Below, piece by piece: positions 1 through 12,017 of a stretch of DNA of 64,000 bases. Every line of letters starts with the position of its first letter. Positions within the stretch are counted from its first letter, which is position 1. The notes beneath the pieces are model-generated. The model was not told the DNA's origin. It searched no databases and saw nothing but the letters and a program-made list of their open reading frames with translations. This stretch comes from Oehlia diaphana. Its lineage: Eukaryota; Glomeromycota; Glomeromycetes; Glomerales; Glomeraceae. Location: contig QZLH01000298.1 of the NCBI GenBank assembly GCA_003833135.1, forward strand, positions 11,905-75,904, given 5' to 3'. The position numbers were made by a program, and so were the translations under genes.

Positions 1-2406
1 TTTCTATTTATATATATATATATATATTGGTCTTTTTTTTTGATTTTTTTTTTTTTTTTTTTTTTTTTGAAAAAATTTTTTTTTTTTTTTTGAGATTGAA
101 AAAAAAAAAAATTTTTTTTTTTTTTTTTTTTTTTTGTAACATTTTTTAATCATCATGATCAATTATTTCATTGACAAAGAAAAAAAATAAAAAATTTATC
201 GTACTTTTTTAACCATAACTTTTTACCGTATTTGTTTAATTATTATTATTTATTATACAAGATTGATTTCAAGTATTATGATATCCGAACAACGGAATTT
301 TGTGGATTTTAATAGTGTACGGTGACTAACGATGCTGAATAATGTTTCAACAGGCGTCAATTTCGGTATTTACCGGGATAAGAAATATAAGATTATGAAA
401 ATAATCAATTTATTATAAAAAAAAAATCAGAGATTTTTTTTTTCGAAATCAAATGTTATTCTACCTCATTTTCCAAAAATAAAAAAAAACTTGATCGATT
501 ATCCAAACATAATAAGGAAAAAGAATAACGCGTTTTTTTTTAATAAAAGAATATAAAGGCTTACTAATATAAATACATAAAAGGATATGTAAAAAAGAAA
601 TCTTTACTGTGTAAAAAAAATAAATTAAAATAAATAAATAAATAAAAGAATAAAAAAAAAGGAAATTTCTTACTATGTTTATTATTAAAAAAATTTCTTT
701 TTTCCGAATATTTCCGTTTATTGACCATATTTTGAAACATTGATTGTTTGATTGATAAATTTGGTAAAAAAAAAAAAAAAAATCTAAATTTCCTTGGAAA
801 GCACTTTTGGCGGTAACCCTTTGTAAGCGGTAACCCTTTGCCCTAATATTCAAAGGTATCTATTGTTCCCCTATGGCTTTAATTGAAGAATTGAAAAACA
901 TGGTTACCAATAAAAATATAGGTTTATCCCCTTATTTTGTTGGGCCTTTAGGTTTTAGGAGGCCAAATAAAAAATTGATTAAATTCCGGGAATTTACGGG
1001 AAAAAATATGGTAAAATGTATGAATCAACGAATTTATAATTTATATTTGTAAATTATAGAGTTATGAAGTTTTGCGTAAAGCTGTTTTGCACAAATTATA
1101 GAGTTATAAAGCAAAATTACCATTTAAGTTAGGCATATCGTGTCATACTCTTCATTCTTCAATTTTTTTTTTACCAGGCATTCCAAGCATACTGAGAAGT
1201 TAGAAACTTTGGATTTTTAAAAAATTTATTGTATGTCATTAAATATGTCATGTCGTTATATAAAACTCACGTATAAAATAGATTGTCAAAAAAAAAAAAA
1301 TTATTGTAAAATTCTTTGAAATAATCAAAATCAATAAAATCGATTTAAAAAAGATTTGAAACAATATAATTATTTAATATGATGATTTAATATGATTATT
1401 TAATATGATTATTTATTTCAAATATTTCAAGTATTTCAAATATTTTAATTGCCAATTCAACAATTTAATCAAAAAAAAATATGATGGTTCAATATGATGG
1501 TTTAATATAAAAAATATAAAGCAGAAAGAAATAGTTAAAAATTTGATTATAATTTGTATAATGAAGATTTTAAGTGATTTAAGAATTAAATATCATGAAA
1601 ATTTTTCTTGTAGATTTTTTTTAATTTATTCCGTTTCTTTGGATTTTTCTGCGTAAATTTCTGCATATATAGATGGTATAATTCTTACATTTAAATTGGT
1701 TTACAAATCGTGAAGTCTGACGCGCGTAAGATGTAAACTCTTTATAATAACAAAACTTTTAGTCATATACTTTTCCTTGAGTTTTTGTTGCGTATATGGT
1801 ATCATTTTCACGGTATCTAATGAATTTAATGAATTTAATGAATTTTTGCAATTTTATCGCTTGTGAATTTATTGTCAATTACCTGCGAATAGCATCATCA
1901 AGTTGTTCAGCTAATTGTACAGAAATTCGAGACTGAAACAAAAATCGATCATGTTTCCGATTTATCTTTTCCTTGTTCATTTCTTTGCTTGACGAGCAAG
2001 CGTTGAATTCTGGGAAAAGAATATGCTCCAAACTTTAGCCGCAAAACCGGAGAAGTATTCATCCCGATTTTTATTATAACAACGACGGATTGGCGATTAT
2101 TTCAATTATTTCAAAAGATTTCGATAATATTTTCAATACTGATTTCATTAATATGGATTGACAATTGTAGCAAACGTGAATACGTGATTAATTAGTGAAG
2201 AATAGAATTAAAGGATACTGTTATGCAAATAAATACGTATTAAATCAATGTTCTTGATTTATTACTATTTTCATAAGCATTTTGATTTATTATATTTATT
2301 GTTGCCATTTGTTGTTATTATTATAATGAAATGAAATTGCTAACAAGATATATGTGGGTGGCATTTTAGCGGCGTTACTGCAATCTCGACATTTGCATTT
2401 TGTCGC
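1..2406. other. Gene-free AT-rich region
   Basis: No supportable gene. Positions 30-135 are nearly pure T with short A blocks. A 14-bp unit (gcggtaaccctttg) occurs twice at 810-823 and 827-840. Short AT-rich direct repeats (gaatttaat three times near 1817-1845; atgatttaat units near 1378-1412) are ordinary slippage products. Open frames here are low-complexity translations of A/T runs. Confidence 0.6.
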
Positions 2407-2737
2407 CCCGTAAAAAAAGTCGATCCGTTTTCTATATTCCATTTTTTTTTCCGTAAAAGGTATTCATATTTCCGAAACTAATAAGGGTGCTGTCAGATAT
2501 TACCTAATATTTTAGGGGGGGGGGGTAACTAAAAATCTTAGGTTACATACAATTCTATATAGGAATTATATATATAACATATCTTACCTAGGAGGACTCA
2601 TATTAAAGTGATATTAGGTAATATCTTGACAGTACCCTAACCTTACATAACGGAAATTGTCAAATTATTTACATTTTCCGTGAATGGATCCGTGAAAGGC
2701 TCATTTTACGGAAATAACGGATAAAATTTTTATAGGG
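2407..2737 (+). repeat. Dispersed ~185-bp repeat, copy A (interrupted)
   Basis: First of three copies in the window; the others are 21921-22105 and 31623-31782 (reverse). The family starts cccYgtaaaaa-agtcgatccg, contains a conserved core (attttccgtgaatggatcc near 2675) and ends acggataaaatttttataggg. Its ends are loosely inverted (ccctRtaaaaa against tttttataggg), so it looks like a small non-autonomous DNA element. This copy is split by another small element at 2485-2637. Confidence 0.75.
2485..2637. mobile_element. MITE nested in repeat copy A (TAA target duplication)
   Basis: A 153-bp insertion with inverted ends. The left end is GGGTGCTGTCAGATATTACC; the right end, read in reverse complement, is GGGTACTGTCAAGATATTAC. 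TAA flanks both sides (2482-2484 and 2638-2640). The uninterrupted copy B has a single TAA at the equivalent point (aattaataaccttat), which gives a direct empty-site comparison. A 3-bp TAA/TTA duplication and GGG-type ends are characteristic of Tourist-like (PIF/Harbinger) MITEs, so that class is the likely assignment. It contains a G10 run at 2514-2523 and no coding capacity. Confidence 0.75.
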
Positions 2738-3626
2738 TCGATCGAGATAGAACATTTTCATTCAATTCTGAAAAATGTATTTGTATAGGATGTATTTATT
2801 GTACAAAAAAAAAAAAAAGATTCACTCATTCACACTGTAAAAAAAAAAAAATATTGACTCGTATTTTATATTATTCTATAATTTTTTCCATGAATTTTAA
2901 CATATTCACAAAATTTTTATAATTAATGCACATAAGCGTATTATTTGTATGATATTCACGTAATTTTAAAAAGTAAAAATAAACGCGTTATCTTAAAATA
3001 TATTAATTTTTTTTTTGATCATTTTTAACATAATTCAAATATTAAATTTTTTTTTTTCGAAAAAATGGAAAAAATGCTTATGAGAAAATCCTACCATAAA
3101 AATGTGAATTACAAAATCTAATAATGGCATTTATCACCTTTTTCCCGATTTTGTATAATCTTCTTGTCTAAGAATATTTAAATTTTTTTAAATTATTCAT
3201 AGTTAAAACCTCATACCTCATGAAAAGTAATTTTTTTTAATTAACCGAAATATATATATATATATAATAATATAATACTCGAATTAATATAGAATGCGCT
3301 GCGCAAATTTATTAATTGTAAAATAAATTACCTTTAAAAACGTGTTGATGACATTAATCACTGAATGACAATCACACACGTCTTCACATGCTTTATATAA
3401 TATGTATTATTAAAATGCTAATTATAATTATGTGTTCTTATAGCGAGATACTATGTTTTTCGCGCCGCTAAAATGAATTAGACAAAAAAAGTTAAGAAAG
3501 CAAGAAAAATACAAATGCGAATTGGAGAAATAATGCAGCAAAAGAGAAACTGACAAAAATAATAATGTTGTTATGTTTAAATTGAATTTTATTGGGGCAT
3601 AATTATTAAGTCTAAGTCTATCATGA
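2738..3626. other. Gene-free AT-rich region
   Basis: No coding or structured feature supported. Contains A/T homopolymers and a (TA)n run near 3250-3268. Confidence 0.6.
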
Positions 3627-4129
3627 AGGTAGATCGATCCATGTAATTCCACATGGATTAGTTCGGAAAATATGTAACATTCCCATATATCTTACGCGGA
3701 TGCACACAGGGTATTTGGAAAATATTAGAACTATTCTGATTTCCACATATTTCCATGTGGATTTCCATGTGGATTTCCATGTGGATTAAAAAATTTCCTA
3801 ATGTCGTTGACAAATAAATATATCCACTAAAGGAAAATTCATGACATGGATCATTTGCATACACTTGCAGAGCATTTGGGCGCTTCCACAACAACACGTT
3901 CCTTAATATGATTAAAAATTTTAGCTCATAACCATATTCATCAGGAATTTTTTTCCGCGTAAAATCCACATGGAAATCCACATGAAAATCCACATCAACT
4001 ATTGGTAGTTCCAATATTTTCAAATATCCTGTGACAAAACATGGTATTTTCACAAAATTCTACGTAGATCCATGTAGGATATGTGGGAAGCCAACTAATT
4101 CATATGGAATTACGTGGACCAATCTACCT
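3627..4129. mobile_element. 503-bp foldback element with tccatgtggat sub-repeats
   Basis: The two ends are long imperfect inverted repeats. The left end, aggtagatcgatccatgtaa, matches the reverse complement of 4110-4129 (aggtagattggtccacgtaa). Pairing continues inward through blocks such as attccacatggattagtt against aactaattcatatggaatta, and cacaggRtatttg...aaaatatt. Inner segments at 3742-3786 and 3960-3994 consist of tandem, oppositely oriented atttccatgtgg / ccacatggaaat units. Open frames inside are translations of the repeat (a reiterated HVDFHVDF-like string) and are not genes. No clean target duplication is visible. Reads best as a non-autonomous foldback or MITE-like element. Confidence 0.7.
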
Positions 4130-6017
4130 AAAAATTTGTAATTACTGCCCTTCATAAAAGAATATATCGCTCATAACTTGGATCGCGAAGATACTGTGGT
4201 TCAACATAAACTATTTTTTCGGATGTAACGAATTTTGTAACTAGTGTTGGAAATTTATACGCGTAGAGCGCACATTATTCATAAAAGTTTGGTGCGCAAT
4301 CTATGAAACCATATGCGCTCTTATATATAATAGATAAAAAATGTTCGGATGCTGCGAGAATTTAAACAAATGTCATTGCGAAAACCGTGGATTCAATTTT
4401 CATCACTTTTTTTTCAGTTAACGTTATGGGAAGAGATGTGGATAAACTTAAAAAGTCTACTCAAACACCTAAAGTAAATATGGCGGTTGAAATGTCACTG
4501 AACTGCAAACAACCTTTTATATCATCCTTCGAGCCATTAATATATATGGAATCCAAAAATGGTATGCCATACAATAATATGTCGTTATAACGAGCGGCAC
4601 TTGTAGTAGTTAAAGTAATCATTATTATAGAAAGTAACGTTAATACAATCTGAAAGTATTGTCTGATTTGAAAATTATATAATACTCGCGGGGTATTATA
4701 TAAGAGGGAGCATGATAATTATACCTAAATGTGGAATGCGATGATCCGATTCATTATCGGACGTGTAATACCATACCATTATTAAGCATTTCTGTACTTA
4801 TGAACATTATCTAAAGGAGGAAATTAATTAAAAGAACTTATGTAAAGTAATACAATTCGCCCTTACCATAACAAAGTTTTTTTGTAGTGAACTAAAAGGG
4901 TATAACGAATTTTTTAATTGTAAATTCGTTATAAATAGAGTATTTTAATTAGTACTGGCATATAATGAATTAGAATCATAAAATTCTTTATAGAAAAGTT
5001 GAACTATACTAATTACTCTCTATATACCGTACTTCAATCTATTGAATTACCGTAAGTAATGTCGCAATCGAATCTTCCAAGAAAACCATTTACGGGAATA
5101 TTGATTATCAACGGAGGAGTCTTTGATATTCTTGTATATTCACGTTTTATGAACAAATGGTAGTGATCCGGGTGAATAATTAACCTGAATTTATTTTAGC
5201 ATGGTGTCTAACCCTTATTTATATATTACCCAAATTTGGATGTCTTAGAGGATTTACACATTGTGTAAACTAAAAATTCTACTAAAAATTCAGGGAAGTA
5301 TTTTCTTATTTTTTAAATCTAACAACATATTTATGTATTATATTTAAACAATTAACCATATTATGTACTAGTAAAAGCATATATGTTAGAAGGCAATGAT
5401 TAAAAAATTTATATGAAAAAATAGGAGCTGGTCATCATAAAGCTTTCTTTCTTGGTTAAAAGGTAGTCTAGTATTAGTCTAGTGAATTTCTATATATACA
5501 GTATATATATATATATATGTATACTGTATATATATACATTTATAACTGAAACCTTTATAATTTTAAGTAAATTTTTATTTTCTGTTTCAACTTAATTTAT
5601 TTAAATTTTGGTTTCTTTTTTTTTAGATTTGAATGAACTTTGAGCGCCTCGGATTAAAATCACGTAAATTGAAATTATATAGTACATATAAATAATAATC
5701 ATAATCATGAAAATATGGAAATATTATTTGTCAATAGCCAACAATGGTAAAGAATTCAGATAAAAAATTACACTCCAAGTAAGTAATTATGTAAGAAAGT
5801 ATAAAATCATAACTATTTTTAAATTTCTAATAATAATCCGGCTTAAAAGGTTATATTAAATCGATACGTAATAATCACATGATTATATAAATATATGTTT
5901 GTGTGACCATACGTACGTATTTTATAGTTTTTTAATCAACTCAACCCAATACAGCCTATTCCTAAACTTTATTTATTGTTTTCCTTTCCTGAGTTTTTTT
6001 TAAAAAAAAAAAAAATT
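4130..6017. other. Intergenic region upstream of the MRG gene
   Basis: No supported gene. A 50-odd codon open stretch at 4420-4588 follows a good acceptor-like tttttttcag, but I recognise no family in it. A (TA)n palindrome built on tatatacagtatata / tatactgtatata lies at 5491-5536. The last few hundred bases presumably hold the promoter of the MRG gene; no defined site can be named. Confidence 0.5.
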
Positions 6018-7472
6018 ATGTCGAAAGAAAATGGCTTTCTCTATCGAGACGGTGAGAAAGTTTTCTGCTATCATGGGAAAGTTATTTACGAAGCAAAGGT
6101 TTTATAGTTTATAAAGTCTTTTAATAACCTTTATAAGAACTTATTAATTGAAAAAAAAAACTATAAAATTCAATATATAAACTCATTAGATAGTAGATAC
6201 CAAATATTATGTTGAACCAAATAGAGACCCAAAAACAGGTTCTATAGGCCCACATTATCATATACATTATGCGGGATGGAAGTCTTCGTATGTTATTTTT
6301 ATTATAATTATATATTTTGATTTTTGTTAAATACACTCAATTAAATGATTTTAATATGAAAATTGGTGATTATTTTTTTTATATAGGTGGGACGAATGGG
6401 TAGATGAATCAAGAGTATTAAAATATAATGAAGCAAATTTGGAGAAATATAAACAAATGTCAAGATCTCTTAAGAAGCTAAAGCCCGCAATGAAAAGAAC
6501 TATTAATGATTCACCTACAGAAAAAACAAGAAAAAGGAAAAGAGAACCGCCTCCAAAAGAAAAGGTATGTACTTTTTTAGAATTTTTCAATTTTTTATAA
6601 TTTCAAAATATATGTTTAAATGAATATTTTTCCTATATACCTCTATAATGGATAATAGGAAGTAGTTGTCAAAAAACCAAAGCCGAAGGAGATTATAACA
6701 GTTCCTGAACCTCTTAGAGCTATTTTGTTCCGTGATTGGCAAAACATTCACACACATCATTTGGTAAAAAATTTTCTATTTATATATATATATATATATT
6801 TTTTTTTTGTGTCTTCTTTTTTGATTTTTTTTTTATTAGTTAGTACCTTTGCCACGGAAGCCAACTGTTACAGATATCATAGAGGATTATCGTAAAAATC
6901 GAATGGTTTCTAAGAAAATTGAAAATTCGTAAGATAATTAGAAAGTTATTTATTATTTAATTTGCGTATTTATCTAATACAAAATTTAATTAGCGATGAT
7001 GGAATCGAACAGGAAGTTATCAACGGTCTGCATTTTTATTTCAATAAATGCGTAGGTACTCGGTTACTTTATAAAAATGAGAGAAAACAGTATAGAGCCA
7101 CACGGCTAAATTACGAACATTTGGATAACTCTCAGATTTTCGGTGCTGAGCATTTTCTGAGATTATTCGGTAAGATTTTTAATTAAATCGCGCATAATAT
7201 ATAATTCTTTAGAATTTATAAATTAAGTAAGTTGATTTTCATTTTATAGTTGAGTTTCCATTGTTAATGGCAAATACATTCCTTAGCTTGGAGACTATAA
7301 ACGTCTTGAAAGTTCACTTATCAGAATTCTTAAAGTAAATGTTTTCATTTATAATTTACGAAGGAAAGAAAAGAAAATATTATTTATTAACAATTTTTTT
7401 TTAATTAATAGTTTCTTGAACGAGAATCGAAGCAAATACTTTATAAAAGAATATGAAGAAATTAATATATGA
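6018..7472 (+). CDS. EAF3: MRG-domain chromatin protein (Eaf3/MRG15 family)
   Basis: Eight exons: 6018-6098, 6190-6287, 6387-6564, 6659-6763, 6840-6928, 6994-7169, 7250-7334, 7412-7472. They join in frame at GT-AG introns of about 65-100 bp and encode 290 residues. The N-terminal chromo-barrel starts DGEKVFCYHGKVIYEAK and continues through HYHIHYAGWKSSWDEWVDES, keeping the aromatic cage expected to read methylated H3K36. A Lys/Arg-rich linker with a KRKREPPPKEK stretch follows. Residues about 129-285 form the MRG domain (DWQNIHTHHLVPLPRKPTV; FNKCVGTRLLYKNERKQY; FGAEHFLRLF). Known family role: subunit of NuA4 histone acetyltransferase and Rpd3S deacetylase complexes in the nucleus. Length and domain order are normal. 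The start is the first ATG, immediately before the chromo-barrel. Exon 1's donor (GTTTTA) is non-consensus but is the only choice keeping the frame. Confidence 0.92.
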
Positions 7473-8397
7473 ATTAATGTTCTTGCAGAAACTTTTTATT
7501 AACATTACCGAAACTTACTTAGATTTGGACATTATTAATTATTAGAAATTTAATTTTTTTATTATAGAAAAAAGAGTGCAAGGCTAATAATTATAAAAAA
7601 AAAAATAGAAAGATTTATTATGCTGTTAATATATAATGAAATTGGATAAATTGAACCTTTTGCAATATTGTATATATTGCACTGCACATGATACCCGTCA
7701 GAATTAAGCATTTTTAAGAAATTAAAACTTTTTATATTAGACCTGGGTATTTTGTAGGAGTATTATCAGTGGGGGCAGATATTACGAGCAGTTGCTATAT
7801 AGTGATAATATTTTTTTAGCAAAAAAAAAAAAATATTCAGAATTTTCCAATCAAAGAGGTATATTTTTTTTTTTATTAAAAAAATTTATATAATCACATT
7901 TTGTTTTCGATAACTAATATTGAACTCTCATTTATAAATAGGTTTAGACTTTAGAAGAAAAAAATTATTTATCAGTTTATTTCTTTTAAGATTCATAATT
8001 ATTTTTTATAAAAGTAAGTATTTTTATTTGGATTATGTTGTAAATTAATATATGTAAGAATAATTAAATAAATTGGCATTAGACAAACAAATTCATATAT
8101 ATTACTGCGCCATTTCGGTGGCTTTTCAATGGATCAACAAGATTTTTGTTAGAATTCGATGATTTTATGAATACCTTGAAAATAATTGAGTTGTGTGCAC
8201 TTAACATTTAATATTTGAAATTTATACGCATTTTTATACTTCAATAATTGAAAAATATGAACATTTATGATAAAAACAAAATTTTACGTCTCTCGATTTT
8301 ATTCTAAAGAAAACAATATATTATATTATTTATTTAATGCGAATTTAAAATTTTTAATAATTTTTTAAAAATTAAATTTTTCTGAAAATATTTATTA
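7473..8397. other. Gene-free region 3' of the MRG gene
   Basis: Nothing supportable. Holds the 3' flank of the MRG gene and A/T homopolymers. Confidence 0.6.
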
Positions 8398-8540
8398 TTA
8401 AAAGAAATAAGCCTGAACCTGATCAAGGAACTTTTGATCATCGAAATACTTTATTGCAGCTGCTATTGAGTCGGCATACTCATAAGTCAATGTTACATCT
8501 CCCTTAGGAAGTCTGGTTACTTTATCATAATATATCCATA
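8398..8540 (-). pseudogene. RRM-domain exon or fragment (FUS/TAF15-like)
   Basis: On the minus strand an open segment begins after a tttttag acceptor and ends at TAA (8398-8400). It encodes the second half of an RNA-recognition motif: VWIYYDKVTRLPKGDVTLTY, then a segment with ADSIAAAIKYFDDQKF. The order (strand beta2, KG-rich RNP1 position, helix with AA-I-FD, then F at beta4) matches RRMs of the FUS/EWS/TAF15 and Cabeza type. The usual RNP1 aromatic pair is only partly kept. I found no convincing upstream exon for the RNP2 half, and the protein would end abruptly after the RRM. It is therefore either the last exon of a gene whose other exons I could not find, or a relic. Classified as a fragment. 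Confidence 0.5.
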
Positions 8541-9437
8541 CTAAAAAGACATATTAACACTTATCAATATAATAAATTTTTTGGTGGTGAAAAATTTGAT
8601 TATAGATATACTTTATATATTTATTCCTGTTTCCTGTTTCTTAAAAAAAAAGTAATTACAGAATCCTTTATTATTCTTTAGTTCAGGAAATAAATTATTA
8701 CATTTTCAATAAGTCAATAACTGAGGTCTTTTGTCCAATAATAATTACTTAAAAGGTGACTTTTTTTGTAGTTATCAATTAGTTATCAATTTGAAATAAT
8801 ATCAATTACAAATAATTTCATTGTTGTTGTGAAATTAGCTAGAAATTCACTTAAAAATTATGAAACTATTAGTGTCATTTCGCTTTTACTAATAAAGAAA
8901 TGGAACTACTACATATCCCATAACAGCCTTCACAACCCACTCATAATTCCACACAACTCCCATACTTTACCACTCTCAAGACTTCATCGGACGTTTTCAT
9001 TATTCAACCATGAATATTTAGTCATACTGCCAGTGTTAATGCTCTAATGTACATATATTGTACATATATTGTACATATTAAAATAGAGAATTTTTTGAGA
9101 ATTAAAATTTATTATTGGATTGACGATGATTTGTGTACGTTCTTTGTTCTTACATGATAGAGTCGATAGATCACCTTGCATGCTCCATTTCCGTAAATAT
9201 AAAAAAAGAAATATTTTTTAGTACTAAACAGATATCAAATATAACAAATAAAAAAGCAGATCATATACTGAAAAATTTCTTAGTAGTTGCTTTTTCATTT
9301 AAGATCATTCCGATTTTATGAGGATTTTCGGACTCTCATGTTTGAATAAAATAATGACTTGTCAACCAAATCGCACTCATTTATTTAATTTATTTATAAC
9401 ATGTATCAAATATATCAAATGAATGAATTGTGTGTTT
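8541..9437. other. Gene-free AT-rich region
   Basis: No gene supported. Two small open frames at 8829-9047 and 9133-9321 lack ATG starts, family resemblance or splice context. Confidence 0.55.
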
Positions 9438-10530
9438 TTAATTAAAGTATCCATCAAACTCTTCCAAATTCTTTACATGCTTTATGCAAATTCGATTCTC
9501 CGCTTTTTTTGCCATGTGCCAAAGATCGTAGTTCTCATCAATAGATTTACTAATCAAAGGCTCCCCATATCGCTTCCATCGAAACCGGTGATGATGCACA
9601 TTGTTGCATCGATGCCATTTCGAGATAGTTTAACTTTTTCAATATTTCCACTGCATTCAATAAATGGGGATCATCACCATAGCAAGTGGTGGTTTTGGAT
9701 CAACAAGATTAGATTATGAAATTTTATGGCAATCATATACCCACTAATCTAGCCTAACATCATTTTCCCATGTAATTAAAGGTGTAACTTTAATTTATAT
9801 GTGCCTTTACATTACATAATTTTCTTTATTATAATATATACATGTACATACACAAATAATATGGAGCATGGTATTTATTTTAGAAATAGAGGTAATGTTC
9901 TCGATTAATTTAATTTTATTTTAGACCATTTTTGAAAAATCATGTGACTATAAATGCGGTTTTCTTAAAATCACACGTAATTGTGCCGAAACCAGATAGT
10001 CTCCAAATAGTGGTTTATCGGCTGTATGAATCACTGAATGCAGAATAATTTCATACGCTTAGAATGAGTATGTATCTTTTAACGAGAATGGGATCACTAG
10101 TTTTAAAGAGGTGGTATCAAGTACGCGAACTTCACCAGCCAATACAGCTTCTCTGAATACTAGTATAAGTTTTTAACTCGTTCAAGAAATGATGAATCGA
10201 TCGGTGCTGGAATCATAGGATTTTTGATGATGGAATCCAATTTCCTCCTGTTTGAATTGGAATCAGGATTATTAAATAGTTTATGAAATGCAAAAATTAA
10301 AACCAATTTACTCATTCCATCTCCAGTGATGTGATGAAAACAAAATTAAGAACCAAGTTTCTTCTTGTATTAATTGACTAAAACGTCATAACAGTCTCAT
10401 GTATCATTTTACTAAAATGTTTCTTGCTTGGATTAATCTTCCAATTTCTTTATTCTCATTATCACGTATCAAAACTAATCGCAGAATGAAAGATAGAATT
10501 TCAGGAGTATTAACGAATTCTTGAACATCT
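9438..10530 (-). pseudogene. Decayed HHxxxDG acyltransferase-like gene
   Basis: Minus-strand fragments of one protein-like sequence lie in order but in shifting frames with stops. About 10530-10405 reads LRLVLIRDNENKEIGRL; 10345-10163 reads FHHITGDGMSKLVLIFAFHK and continues to PMIPAPIDSS; 9580-9438 reads SIDENYDLWHMAKKAENRIC and ends at TAA. HHxxxDG (at 10313-10336) is the catalytic signature of the condensation-domain/alcohol acetyltransferase/PapA superfamily. A preceding P/L-rich 'RLVLIRD' strand and a later 'ydLW-hmAkkaE' segment match the layout of that fold. Stop codons and frame changes between the blocks show that it is not translatable as one product. The exact family (acetyltransferase or condensation-like) cannot be settled by eye. 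Confidence 0.45.
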
Positions 10531-11935
10531 TGTTTAATACCTTTGTATTAATATTCGTCTAAGATTGTAGAATAATAAATTACTTTATTAGAGTTTTAGT
10601 ATAAGATTGCAGAATGGAACGAATTATATTTTAATACATTACTTTTAGTGGTTGTAGAACTTATTGGACTGTCCAAATACTAGAACGCACATGTTTTTAT
10701 TTTTATATATAACATATTCTAATTGTGGATAGTGCCTAAGTACAAAAATAAAGTTCGAGTAACGAGTTAAAGTCAAAAAGTGGAAAAATCAAAATTAAAA
10801 AAATTTAAAAATGAAAACTTGAAATAATTTTATGAACTTATAAGTACTCTTATAATATTTAATACTTTTGGAATGACGAATATTTTTAAGAAGTGACGAT
10901 ATTTTGCCAGCAAATGAGTTATTTAAATATAATATTTCTTGGTTGTCTATTTGTTGATATAACTACCGTAATACAATTTTTGCTTTTGCACAAGTAAAAA
11001 AATTAATTCCCGAGCTTTAAGACTTAATAAAGTAAACCTTACAATGTGTATTACTGAATTTGTAATCTCAATAGTACTATATTCGGAGAAATAAAAAGGC
11101 AAACCAGGTCATTTTTATCCTTTTCCCCTTGAAAAGGTAATATCCGGGAAGGTTCCTAACTAAAATGTCCGTGTGTCCAATTGGACACTTTTTCGGACAT
11201 CTATTTTTCATGGGCTTGCGTCGTACTGTACAATTAATTGTAGATCTGTGGCATCAGATCCGAACAATACAGTGGGTATGAATGGTTCTATGATCAACGT
11301 AATGATCGCAACTCTAACCAATTGTAAATTTGTTAACAGGAAAAAGTTGGTTAAAAACACCCTTATTTTTCTACGAAAAAGAAATGGTCAAAATGTACTA
11401 TCCTTATCCTGTCTCACAGATATAATTTAATTGTATTAGCATGCATATATTCGTTTGTTTATTTTATGTGAAGGCATATATTCGTTTGATTATTCACAGC
11501 TATATAAAATATTGTTTATCCAGAATTTCATGGTGCGACCCAAAAAGTATGGTGTGATTTAGATAAAAAAAATGTGATTTGATGGCCGCGATTTTAATTC
11601 CGACAGTTTCATCTTAATTTTTGAAAAACTAGATTTAGATCTGGTCACGTGAAATTGTAACCAATGTAACATCTAAAAGTAACACACTGTATTCAGGTGA
11701 TCAAAATCAATGACGCCTAAATGCAATGTAGAATGTAACACTGTAAACAATGTTTTCTTTTATAACGATCATTTTGGCATTTGACATTCAATGCTATGAA
11801 CAATGAATAATTTCTTTTTTTAAAATAAAAAAAAAAAATTCCTATATTTACCGCATCTTACCGTTAAATAATTTCATATAAGAATAACGTGTAGATCCTG
11901 ACTATTATAAATTCGGCGTAAAAAGCTTCGTTACG
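10531..11935. other. Intergenic region
   Basis: No gene supported; the one frame longer than 80 codons here (11173-11430) lacks an ATG and overlaps a palindrome. Holds the 5' flank of the Sel1 gene. Confidence 0.55.
11165..11200. repeat. Nested palindrome (hairpin)
   Basis: A perfect 16-bp palindrome, gtgtccaattggacac, sits inside an outer inverted pair atgtccg / cggacat. It could form a small hairpin. No target duplication or paired copy was seen, so its origin is unknown. Confidence 0.6.

Positions 11936-12014
<79 letters not shown>
11936..12014 (+). repeat. Poly(A) tract abutting a start codon
   Basis: An uninterrupted A run; with the A of the ATG it is 80 nt. It lies directly against the Sel1 gene start codon, so it occupies the whole expected 5' leader. 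Confidence 0.9.

Positions 12015-12017
<3 letters not shown>

Noticed and set aside
3428..4053. Two minus-strand open frames of 74 and 131 codons
   Set aside because: The larger translates the foldback element's tccatgtggat repeats; the smaller abuts it and has no family resemblance.
11173..11430. 85-codon plus-strand open frame
   Set aside because: No ATG at its start, begins inside a palindrome, no recognisable motif.
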